The notes below the pieces were generated by a model. That model searched no databases. It saw only the letters and a program-made list of their open reading frames with translations, and was not told where the DNA came from. Below are positions 22,901 through 29,545 of a stretch of 29,545 nt of DNA, piece by piece. The position numbers and the translations under genes are program-made. This DNA comes from an uncultured Oscillospiraceae bacterium (GTDB lineage: Bacteria > Bacillota > Clostridia > Oscillospirales > Oscillospiraceae): positions 1-29,545 of the forward strand of contig CAJLCG010000021.1 of the NCBI GenBank assembly GCA_905205085.1. The letters are read 5' to 3'. How positions within the stretch are numbered: the stretch's first letter is position 1; each line of letters opens with the position of its first letter.

Positions 22901-24186
22901 TTCCCAGCCTCCTTCTCGTCAAAGCGGATGTCCACCGCCCGGGCGTGGGCGGTGAGGCCCTCCTTCTTGGCAAACAGGCTCACCTGGCGGTACTCCTTCT
23001 CCAGAGCCGGACGGGTGTAGTAGCTGAACTGGGACTTTTTGATGAAGTCATCCACCGACAGGGGGCTATAAAACCGGGCAGTGCCCGAAGTGGGCAGGGT
23101 GTGGTTGGGCCCGGCAAAGTAGTCCCCCATGGGTTCCGGGTTCCACCGGCCCAGGAAGATGGAACCGGCATTTTTGATCTGGCTCAAGTAGTCAAAGGGG
23201 CTGTCCACGCACAGCTCCAGATGCTCGGGGGCGATGCGGTTGGCCACGTCGATGGCCTGCTCCAGGTCGGGGGCCACGATGATCTTGCCGTTACAGTCGA
23301 TGGAGGCACGGGCGATCTCTTCCCGCTCCAGCAGGGGGATCTGGCGCTCCAGCTCCTGGGCCACCGCCTGGGCAAGCTCCCGGCTCTCGGTGACCAGGAC
23401 GGCGGAGGCCATCTTGTCGTGCTCTGCCTGGCTCAAAAGGTCGGCAGCTACAAAAGCGGGGTTGGACTTGCCGTCGGCAATGACCAGCACCTCGGAGGGC
23501 CCGGCAATCATGTCGATGTTCACCTGTCCAAAGACCTGCTTTTTGGCCTCGGCCACATAGGCGTTGCCGGGACCGACAATCTTGTCCACCTGAGGGATGC
23601 TCTCTGTTCCATAGGCCAGGGCGGCAATGGCCTGGGCTCCGCCCACCTTGTAGATCTGAGTGACACCGGCAATCTTGGCGGCGGCCAGGATGGCGGGGTT
23701 CACCTTTCCGTCCTTCCCCGGCGGGGTGACCATGACGATCTCCCCCACCCCGGCGATGTGGGCGGGAATGGCGTTCATCAGCACGGTGGAGGGGTAGGCG
23801 GCGGTACCGCCGGGGACATAGATGCCCACTCGGGCCAGGGGCATGATCTTCTGCCCCAGGATGACCCCCTCTTTTTCCTCCATGATGAAGCTCTGCCGCT
23901 TCTGCTTGGCGTGGTAGGCCCGGATGTTTTTTGCCGCCTGCTCCAGCACAGCCAGAAACTCCGGCTCCTCAGCGGCCAGGGCCTCGTCCAGCTCCTGCTC
24001 CGTCACGGCAAGGGCAGACAGCTCCACCTTGTCAAACTCCCGGGCGTAGTGGTAGAGGGCGGCATCCCCCTCAGAGCGCACCCAGCGGATGATCTCCGCC
24101 ACCGGCTGGGACACGTCTTTCACCGCGTCGTGGCGCAGGAAGATGTCCTGGTCCCGCACCTCGTTCATATCGTAAATCTTGATCAT
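22897..24186 (-). CDS. hisD: Histidinol dehydrogenase
   Basis: Zinc-dependent, NAD-linked enzyme of 429 aa for the last two steps, histidinol to histidine. Family blocks: GIYVPGGTAAYPSTVLMNAIPA, VGPGNAYVAEAKKQVFG, DMIAGPSEVLVIAD, the zinc-ligand region LLSQAEHDKM, and PNHTLPTSGTARFYSPLSV. ATG 24186 has GAGGCGG upstream; an in-frame GTG at 24198 that overlaps the hisG stop is the alternative. Length is normal. Confidence 0.96.
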   Translation of the reverse strand: MIKIYDMNEVRDQDIFLRHDAVKDVSQPVAEIIRWVRSEGDAALYHYAREFDKVELSALAVTEQELDEALAAEEPEFLAVLEQAAKNIRAYHAKQKRQSFIMEEKEGVILGQKIMPLARVGIYVPGGTAAYPSTVLMNAIPAHIAGVGEIVMVTPPGKDGKVNPAILAAAKIAGVTQIYKVGGAQAIAALAYGTESIPQVDKIVGPGNAYVAEAKKQVFGQVNIDMIAGPSEVLVIADGKSNPAFVAADLLSQAEHDKMASAVLVTESRELAQAVAQELERQIPLLEREEIARASIDCNGKIIVAPDLEQAIDVANRIAPEHLELCVDSPFDYLSQIKNAGSIFLGRWNPEPMGDYFAGPNHTLPTSGTARFYSPLSVDDFIKKSQFSYYTRPALEKEYRQVSLFAKKEGLTAHARAVDIRFDEKEAGK

Positions 24187-24194
24187 AGGCCGCC

Positions 24195-24812
24195 TCACAG
24201 ATCCTTTTCCAGCGCGTCCCGCAGCCGGATGATTTCCTCGTGCTTAAACTTATAGCTCACCTTGTTGCAGATAAACCGGGCGCTGATATCCACAATGGTC
24301 TCCAGGGGGGCCAGGTGGTTTTCCAGCAGGGTCTTGCCCGTCTCCACAATATCCACGATCACATCGGACAGGCCCAGGATGGGGGCCAGCTCGATGGAGC
24401 CGTTGAGCTTGATAATGTCGATGTCCCGGGAACGGGAATCGTAATATTCCGTGGCGATGTGAGGGAACTTGGTAGCCACCCGCAGCTGCCGGTTGGGGTC
24501 GTCATAAAAATCCTCCGGACCGGCCACACACATGCGGCACTTGCCCATCTTCAAATCCAGCAGCTCGTACACATCGGGGCGGTACTCCAATAAAATGTCC
24601 TTGCCCGCGATGCCCACATCGGCGGCGCCCCGCTCCACGTAAATGCTCACGTCGGAGGGCTTGACCCAGAAGTAGCGCACCCCTTTTTCCGGATTTTCAA
24701 AGGTCAGCTTCCGGTTTTTCTCCAGAATGGAGGGACAGTCATACCCGGCAGCGGCCATGCGCTCATAGGCGCTCTCTCCCAGCCGCCCCTTGGGCAGGGC
24801 TACGTTGATCAT
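24195..24812 (-). CDS. hisG: ATP phosphoribosyltransferase, short form
   Basis: First, committed step of histidine synthesis, 205 aa. This is the short HisG form: the C-terminal ACT-like regulatory domain is absent, and catalysis and histidine feedback require HisZ. Motifs include NVALPKGRLGESAYERM, RGAADVGIAGKDIL and the PRPP-binding LSDVIVDIVETGKTLLEN. It overlaps hisZ and nearly abuts hisD. Confidence 0.97.
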   Translation of the reverse strand: MINVALPKGRLGESAYERMAAAGYDCPSILEKNRKLTFENPEKGVRYFWVKPSDVSIYVERGAADVGIAGKDILLEYRPDVYELLDLKMGKCRMCVAGPEDFYDDPNRQLRVATKFPHIATEYYDSRSRDIDIIKLNGSIELAPILGLSDVIVDIVETGKTLLENHLAPLETIVDISARFICNKVSYKFKHEEIIRLRDALEKDL

Positions 24813-25888
24813 ACCAGCACCTCCTCGGGCTTCATGCCCCGGACATAGCGCGCCGTCTTCCGGCAGCGCACCCCTTCCACCGGGTCGCCCTGCCGCTGAC
24901 AGCGGACACCCAACCCCTTGGACCGTAGGGTCTCCACAAAGGCAGCCAGGTCGGCCAAGTCAGCGTCGGGGCCGTAGGTGAGCATTAGGTCGGCGTCATA
25001 CTGCTTCTCGCCGCCGAAGTAGGGTTCCAGGCGGCCCATGTACAGGGCAAAGCCGATGGCCCCCACCTGCTTGCCCATCTTCCGGGGCAGGTTGTCATAC
25101 CGCCCGCCGGAGAGCACCGGGAAGGGGATGTTTTGAAGGAACCCCTGGAAGATGACTCCGTTGTAGTAGTCCATGCTGTTGACCAAGGAGAAGTCCAGAT
25201 GGACCCGTTCCCCCAGGCCGAAGCCCTCCAGGATGGAGGCCACCAGGGACAGCTGCCGCAGTGCCTCCCAGGAGGCGTTGTTCCGGGCCAGCTGCCCGGC
25301 CTGATCGATGCCCTGGCGCAGGGGGGCGTAGATGGCCATGAGCTGGGCGATAGTCTGGGCATTCTCCTGGGTAAGCTTTCCCTGACTGGCCAGGGTCTGG
25401 ATGCCGGGGGCATTTTTCTGGGCGATGAACTCCAGCACCTGCTCCCGCACCTGGTCCGAGAGGGCCATGTCATCCAGCAGGCAGCTCACAAAGCTCACAT
25501 CGGACAGGTCCAGCACGTAGTCCTCAGAGAGCAGCTCCAGAGACTTTGCCGCCAGGGCAATGACCTCCGCCTCGGCGTAGGGGTCCAGCTGGCCTACCGA
25601 CTCCACCCCCACCTGGAGGATCTCCTTAAAGGTGCCCCCCATGTCCCGGTAGACGTTCTCATTGTAGTAGACCTTCTCGCTGCTGCCATTGTTGTTTTTC
25701 ATAATGGACAGAGTGATATCGGGCTTGAGGGCCTTTAACGCGCCGTCCACGTCGGTGAAGGTGATAATATGTCCGCTCTTCAAAAAGTCCTTGTTCTGGG
25801 CGTACAGGTCGTAGTCCTCAAACTTGGACATGCGGAATTTCCGGTAGCCGTACTGCTCGTACAGCCCGTTGAGTCGTTCTTCCAGCAT
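24809..25888 (-). CDS. hisZ: ATP phosphoribosyltransferase regulatory subunit
   Basis: HisRS-like paralogue of 359 aa that forms the regulatory partner of short HisG. It has the class II synthetase fold, with ITFTDVDGALKALKPDITLSIMK at the motif-2 position and VFPVLSGGRYDN-like (FPVLSGGRYDNL, about 263-274) in motif 3. The HisRS anticodon-binding domain is replaced by a short tail. The N-terminus lacks the usual long leader before the first helix, so it is a little short. It overlaps the hisG start by 4 nt, as expected for a hetero-octameric partner. Confidence 0.94.
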   Translation of the reverse strand: MLEERLNGLYEQYGYRKFRMSKFEDYDLYAQNKDFLKSGHIITFTDVDGALKALKPDITLSIMKNNNGSSEKVYYNENVYRDMGGTFKEILQVGVESVGQLDPYAEAEVIALAAKSLELLSEDYVLDLSDVSFVSCLLDDMALSDQVREQVLEFIAQKNAPGIQTLASQGKLTQENAQTIAQLMAIYAPLRQGIDQAGQLARNNASWEALRQLSLVASILEGFGLGERVHLDFSLVNSMDYYNGVIFQGFLQNIPFPVLSGGRYDNLPRKMGKQVGAIGFALYMGRLEPYFGGEKQYDADLMLTYGPDADLADLAAFVETLRSKGLGVRCQRQGDPVEGVRCRKTARYVRGMKPEEVLV

Positions 25889-25902
25889 TGATGTATCCTC
25901 GC

Positions 25903-26490
25903 TTACAGCATCCCTTTGGTGGATGGAATTTCCGTTTCAAACCGGGGGTCGATGGCCACCGCCTGGCGCAGGGCCCGGCCCAGGGCCTTGAAGGCCCCCT
26001 CTACGATATGGTGGGAGTTGCGGCCGCAGACCTGGCGCAGGTGGAGGGTGAGGCCGGCATGCTTCGCAAAGCCTTCCATAAATTCATACACCAGCTGGGT
26101 GTCAAAGGTCCCGATCTTTTCCGTGGGGATTTCCAAGCCGTCGTAGTAGCCGCCCCGGCCGGAAATGTCGATGGCGCACAGGATGAGAGCCTCATCCATA
26201 GGCAGGTGGAGAGAGGCGTAGCGGTTGATGCCCCGCTTATCCCCCAACGCCTGGGCGAAGGCGTCCCCCAGGGCAATACCGATATCCTCCACGCTGTGGT
26301 GGTCGTCCACCTGGGTGTCGCCGTGGCAGGTGACCTCCAGGTCCAGCCCTCCATGGCGGGAGAGCAGGGTGAGCATGTGGTCCAGAAAGCCCACACCGCT
26401 GTCCACGGTGCTCTTCCCAGTGCCGTCCAGGCTCAGGGACAGGCGGATATCGGTCTCATTGGTTTTGCGGGCAACAGAAGCGGTTCTCAT
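25903..26490 (-). CDS. hisB: Imidazoleglycerol-phosphate dehydratase
   Basis: Manganese enzyme of 195 aa, monofunctional (no N-terminal phosphatase as in E. coli HisB). This agrees with a separate PHP phosphatase in the same operon. Metal motifs: GVGFLDHML (His38), DDHHSVED (62-69) and RNSHHIVEG near 163-171. ATG 26490 overlaps the hisC stop by 4 nt. Confidence 0.98.
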   Translation of the reverse strand: MRTASVARKTNETDIRLSLSLDGTGKSTVDSGVGFLDHMLTLLSRHGGLDLEVTCHGDTQVDDHHSVEDIGIALGDAFAQALGDKRGINRYASLHLPMDEALILCAIDISGRGGYYDGLEIPTEKIGTFDTQLVYEFMEGFAKHAGLTLHLRQVCGRNSHHIVEGAFKALGRALRQAVAIDPRFETEIPSTKGML

Positions 26491-27542
26491 AGCAGCTCCT
26501 CCAGCTTTTTTAGGAAAATATCCATCTGTTCCGGGGTGCCGATGGTAATGCGATTATAATCCCGGATGGGGTCCTTGTCAAAGTGACGCACCAGCACGCC
26601 CCGCTCCTTGAGACCCCGGTAGATGGCCCCGCCGTCGGTGCCTGGTTTCCTGGCAAACAGGAAGTTGGAGCGGGAGTCCAGCACGGTGAAGCCCAGCGCC
26701 TCCAGCTTCTCCTTGGTGTAGGCCCGGGTGGCCATGATCTTTTTGCAGTTTTCTGTGTAGTAGTCCTGCTCGGCAATGGCCTGCACGCCCGCCCGCAGGG
26801 TCAGGCGGTTCACATTGTAGGGGTTGGTGGAGAACTTTACCGTCTCCAGATCCCGAATGAGTTCGGCATTGCCGATGGCGTAGCCCAGCCGGGCGCCCGC
26901 CATGGAGCGGGACTTGGAGTAGGTCTGCACCACCAGCAGGTTGGGGTAGATCTTGGTGAGCTCCACGCAGCTCTCGGCCCCGAAGTCCACGTAGGCCTCG
27001 TCCACCACCACCACGCTGTCCGGGTTGGCCTTGATGATGCCTTCCATCTCGTCCCGACTTAGGGCCAGACCGGTGGGGGCATTGGGGTTGGCAATGACGA
27101 TGGTCTTGTTGAGACCGTAGTAGTCCTTGGGGTCGATGGAGAAGTCGGACTTCAAGGGGACGATCTGCACGGGAATGTGGTAGAGGTCGGCAAAGACAGG
27201 GTAGAACCCGTAGGTGATATCGGCAAAGGCCACCCCCCGGCCGTCGGTGGCGTAGGAGAGGAAGGCAAAGTTCAGGGCCTCGTCGGAGCCGTTGCCCACG
27301 TAGATGTTCTCCGGCTCCACCCCGTAATAGCCCGCCAGGGCCTTCTTCAGCTCCTTGCACTCGGGATCAGAGTACAGGCGCAGGTCAGCGGCCTCCTTGT
27401 CGTTGAGGGCGGCGATTACCCCGGCAGAGGGGGGATAGGGGGACTCGTTGGTGTTGAGCTTCACATACTGCTGGTCCTGGGGCTGCTCACCAGGGGTGTA
27501 GGGCGCCAGATTTTTCAACTGGGAACTAAAAAAGGTGGACAT
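26487..27542 (-). CDS. hisC: Histidinol-phosphate aminotransferase
   Basis: PLP-dependent class I/II aminotransferase of 351 aa; transfers the amino group from glutamate to imidazole acetol phosphate. Schiff-base Lys210 is in TYSKSRSMAGARLGY; NPNAPTG (152-158) and VVVDEAYVDF (178-187, Asp181, Tyr184) bind PLP. YVKLNTNESPYPPS near the start is typical of HisC. First gene of the his operon; AAGGAGG is 7 nt before the ATG. Confidence 0.97.
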   Translation of the reverse strand: MSTFFSSQLKNLAPYTPGEQPQDQQYVKLNTNESPYPPSAGVIAALNDKEAADLRLYSDPECKELKKALAGYYGVEPENIYVGNGSDEALNFAFLSYATDGRGVAFADITYGFYPVFADLYHIPVQIVPLKSDFSIDPKDYYGLNKTIVIANPNAPTGLALSRDEMEGIIKANPDSVVVVDEAYVDFGAESCVELTKIYPNLLVVQTYSKSRSMAGARLGYAIGNAELIRDLETVKFSTNPYNVNRLTLRAGVQAIAEQDYYTENCKKIMATRAYTKEKLEALGFTVLDSRSNFLFARKPGTDGGAIYRGLKERGVLVRHFDKDPIRDYNRITIGTPEQMDIFLKKLEELL

Positions 27543-27566
27543 GTGTAGGCCTCCTTGTTTTCATTT

Positions 27567-27587
27567 CATTAGTTCGCTAAAGTAATG
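27567..27587. promoter_or_regulatory. Candidate operator of the his operon
   Basis: CATTAGTT (27567-27574) and AAGTAATG (27580-27587) form an imperfect inverted repeat with a nested TTAG-TTCG-CTAA core at 27569-27580. It starts 6 bp downstream of the -10 box and covers the predicted +1, which suits a repressor. Firmicutes histidine operons can be controlled by a TrpR-family regulator (YerC/HisR); whether this site matches it is not known to me. Confidence 0.5.
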
Positions 27588-27592
27588 ATGTA

Positions 27593-27621
27593 ATAATAAA
27601 CGTCCCTTCTCCATTTGTCAA
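27593..27621 (-). promoter_or_regulatory. Strong sigma-A promoter of the his operon
   Basis: On the minus strand TTGACA (27616-27621), 17 bp, TATTAT (27593-27598). The leader is only about 45 nt, too short for a T-box or His leader-peptide attenuator. Confidence 0.85.
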
Positions 27622-27649
27622 GCCCTCCCAGCCTGTTTTGGAAAAACCG

Positions 27650-27678
27650 TTGCCATATTTTTTGCCCCGTGCTACCAT
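27650..27678 (+). promoter_or_regulatory. Sigma-A promoter of pepF
   Basis: TTGCCA (27650-27655), 17 bp, TACCAT (27673-27678), followed by a short GGGGC/GCCCC hairpin in the leader (about 27693-27707) and the ribosome binding site CAGGAGG (27714-27720). Confidence 0.6.
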
Positions 27679-27726
27679 ACTATTAAAAATGCCGGGGCTG
27701 CGGCCCCATCGATCAGGAGGTTCCCT

Positions 27727-29520
27727 ATGTCAAAACAAAAGTCCATCCCCCAGCGGGATGCCATCCCTCAGGAGTATACCTGGAACACCGCCGACCTCTA
27801 CCCCAGCGACGAGGCCTGGAAGGAGGAATTCCAGACCCTGAAAACCCTCACCGCCCAGCTGGAGGGCTACGCCGGCCGCCTGAGTGAGAGCGCTCAAACC
27901 CTCTACGACTTTGTCACCCTGGAGCAGCAGGCCGGGGAGATGCTCAGCAAGCTGATGGACTACGCTCAGCGCAAGAGTGATGAGGATACCCGGGTGGCTG
28001 CCTACCAGGCTATGGTGGGGCAGATCTCCACCCAGTACGTGGAGCTGGTGCGTGCCACCGCCTTTGAGGTGCCTGAGCTGCTGGCCCTGCCCGAGGAGCG
28101 GCTGGAGGAGTTCTATGCTCAGCTCCCCGAGCTCACCCTCTACCGCCGCTATTTCCACAGCATCCAGCGCCGCCGTCCCCACACCCTGTCCCAGGCGGAG
28201 GAGCAGCTGCTGGCCGCCGCCGGGGAGCTGTCCCAGGCCCCCGACGACATTTTCTCCAAGCTCACCGACGCCGACCTCACCTTCCCCGACGCGGTGGACG
28301 GGGAAGGCCAGCCCCATCCTCTCTCCAACGGCTCCTACACCCTGCTCATGTCCAGCCCCGACCGGGCCCTGCGGAAGTCCGCCTTTGAAAACCTGTACTC
28401 CGTCTACGGGGGCATGAAGAACACCCTGGCTGCCACCCTCTCCGCCCAGGTCAAGCAGCTCCAGTTCTTCTCCAAGGCGCGCCGCTACCCCAGCGCTTTG
28501 GCCGCCTCTCTGGACGACACTCACGTGCCCGAGGAGGTGTACCACAACCTCATCTCCACCGTCCGGGCCAATCTGGACAAGATGCATCGCTATGTGCGCC
28601 TGCGGAAAAAGCTGCTGGGGGTGGACGAACTCCACATGTACGACGTGTACGCCCCCATGGTGTCCGGCGTGGAGGCAGAGATCCCCTACGAGCAGGCCAA
28701 GGAGACCGTCTACCAGGCGGTGGCCCCTCTGGGTGAGGAGTACCAGGCCATCATCCGTGAGGCCCTGGACAACCGGTGGATCGACGTGTATGAGAATGTA
28801 GGCAAGCGCTCCGGCGGCTATATGTCGGGTGCCCTGGTCCACCCCTATATTCTTTTGAACTACCAGGACGATCTGGACAGCATGTTCACCCTGGCCCACG
28901 AGCTGGGCCACGCCGTCCACTCCTACCTCTCCAACCGCACCCAGCCCACCGTCTACCGGGACTATGTGATCTTCGTGGCCGAGGTGGCCTCCACCTGCAA
29001 CGAGGCCCTGCTCATGGAGCATCTGCTCAAGCAGACCGACGACAAGCGCCGCCGGGCCTGGCTTATCAACCACTTCCTGGAGCAGTTCAAGGGCACCCTG
29101 TACCGCCAGACCATGTTTGCCGAGTTTGAGCTGCGCATGGGCGAGCTGGCTGCTCAGGGCGAGACCCTCACCGCTGAGCTCCTCTGCCAGGAGTACAAGG
29201 CCTTCAACGAGGCCTACTTCGGCCCCGACATGGTCTCCGACCCCCAGATTGCTCTGGAGTGGTCCCGCATCCCCCACTTCTACTACAACTACTACGTCTT
29301 CCAGTACGCTACCGGCTATTCCGCCGCCATCGCCCTGGCCAACCGCATCCTCACCGGCGGTCCCCAGGCGGTGCAGGACTACCTCACCTTCCTGTCCGGC
29401 GGATGCAGCCAGGACCCCATCGATCTGCTAAAGGGAGCCGGGGTAGACATGGCCTCTCCCCAGCCCATCCAGGATGCCCTGGATCAGTTCGGCCGCCTGC
29501 TGGACGAGATGGAAGTGTAG
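27727..29520 (+). CDS. pepF: Oligoendopeptidase F
   Basis: Cytoplasmic M3B zinc peptidase of 597 aa, normal length, that cleaves oligopeptides of roughly 7-17 residues. The zinc motif HExxH is HELGH at residues 391-395, with a downstream glutamate in EVASTCNEALL (419-429) as third ligand. The start MSKQKSIPQRDAIPQEYTWNTADLYPSDEAW and the region GYMSGALVHPYILLNYQDDLDSMFTLAHELGHAVHSYL are typical of PepF. ATG 27727 is preceded by an excellent AGGAGG. It has its own promoter and runs opposite to the his operon; no downstream gene is visible in the remaining 25 bases. Confidence 0.97.
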   Translation: MSKQKSIPQRDAIPQEYTWNTADLYPSDEAWKEEFQTLKTLTAQLEGYAGRLSESAQTLYDFVTLEQQAGEMLSKLMDYAQRKSDEDTRVAAYQAMVGQISTQYVELVRATAFEVPELLALPEERLEEFYAQLPELTLYRRYFHSIQRRRPHTLSQAEEQLLAAAGELSQAPDDIFSKLTDADLTFPDAVDGEGQPHPLSNGSYTLLMSSPDRALRKSAFENLYSVYGGMKNTLAATLSAQVKQLQFFSKARRYPSALAASLDDTHVPEEVYHNLISTVRANLDKMHRYVRLRKKLLGVDELHMYDVYAPMVSGVEAEIPYEQAKETVYQAVAPLGEEYQAIIREALDNRWIDVYENVGKRSGGYMSGALVHPYILLNYQDDLDSMFTLAHELGHAVHSYLSNRTQPTVYRDYVIFVAEVASTCNEALLMEHLLKQTDDKRRRAWLINHFLEQFKGTLYRQTMFAEFELRMGELAAQGETLTAELLCQEYKAFNEAYFGPDMVSDPQIALEWSRIPHFYYNYYVFQYATGYSAAIALANRILTGGPQAVQDYLTFLSGGCSQDPIDLLKGAGVDMASPQPIQDALDQFGRLLDEMEV

Positions 29521-29545
29521 GGCCGGGGCATGACGAACATCTGGT

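Noticed and set aside
27543..27726. Possible T-box or His attenuator upstream of hisC
   Set aside because: Leader after the -10 is about 45 nt, with no specifier loop, no T-box sequence and no run of His codons.

Overview
The window looks like chromosomal DNA of an endospore-forming, GC-rich Clostridia, most likely an Oscillospiraceae-type gut anaerobe (Flavonifractor, Pseudoflavonifractor and Lawsonibacter are possible relatives). The evidence is the complete eight-gene spoIIIA sporulation operon, AGGAGG-type ribosome binding sites, a short-form HisG with HisZ, and a GC-rich third codon position. The genus is inference. It is almost all core genome: 36 protein genes, short gaps, many 4-nt stop/start overlaps, and no tRNA, rRNA, CRISPR array, prophage or transposase that I can see.

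Layout. 38-3906 (minus): a GltS-type sodium/glutamate symporter downstream of a CitA/DcuS-type sensor kinase and its response regulator. 3993-9230 (minus): an Asp23/YqhY-like gene and spoIIIAA-AH, with a good sigma-E-type promoter ahead of spoIIIAA. 9342-13699 (minus): ymfF-ymfH-lgt-folD, an operon of two M16 peptidase-like proteins, the lipoprotein lipid transferase and a folate enzyme, ending in an intrinsic terminator. 13902-16896 (plus): ylxM-ffh-rpsP-khpA-rimM, the SRP/ribosome-assembly operon, which stops at a terminator without the usual trmD-rplS. 16895-18588: a DUF4317 gene (minus) divergent from a NifX/NifB-type cofactor-binding protein with a His/Cys-rich tail (plus). 18705-27542 (minus): a complete histidine operon hisC-B-Z-G-D-H-A-F-I-E, followed after a repeat by a PHP histinol-phosphate phosphatase and a degenerate HAD-like protein. 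27727-29520 (plus): oligoendopeptidase F.

How the genes work together. The his genes, including the PHP phosphatase, encode all steps from PRPP and ATP to histidine. The promoter of the operon carries a palindrome just downstream of its -10, which fits repressor control better than a T-box. The spoIIIA genes build the mother-cell half of the feeding channel across the engulfing forespore. ylxM-ffh with rpsP, khpA and rimM joins co-translational targeting to 30S maturation.

The most unusual non-coding signal is a 55-bp element with two hairpins. It occurs twice in inverted orientation (18589-18643 and 20069-20123). Each copy begins at or within a few bases of the stop codon of the upstream gene, and the pair brackets the phosphatase/HAD genes. 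Other points of interest are an 8-bp inverted repeat at the ylxM transcription start, the pseudo-HAD, two 38-bp perfect palindromic terminators shared by convergent genes, and the M16 pair translationally coupled to lgt. I did not find a clearly new multi-gene system.
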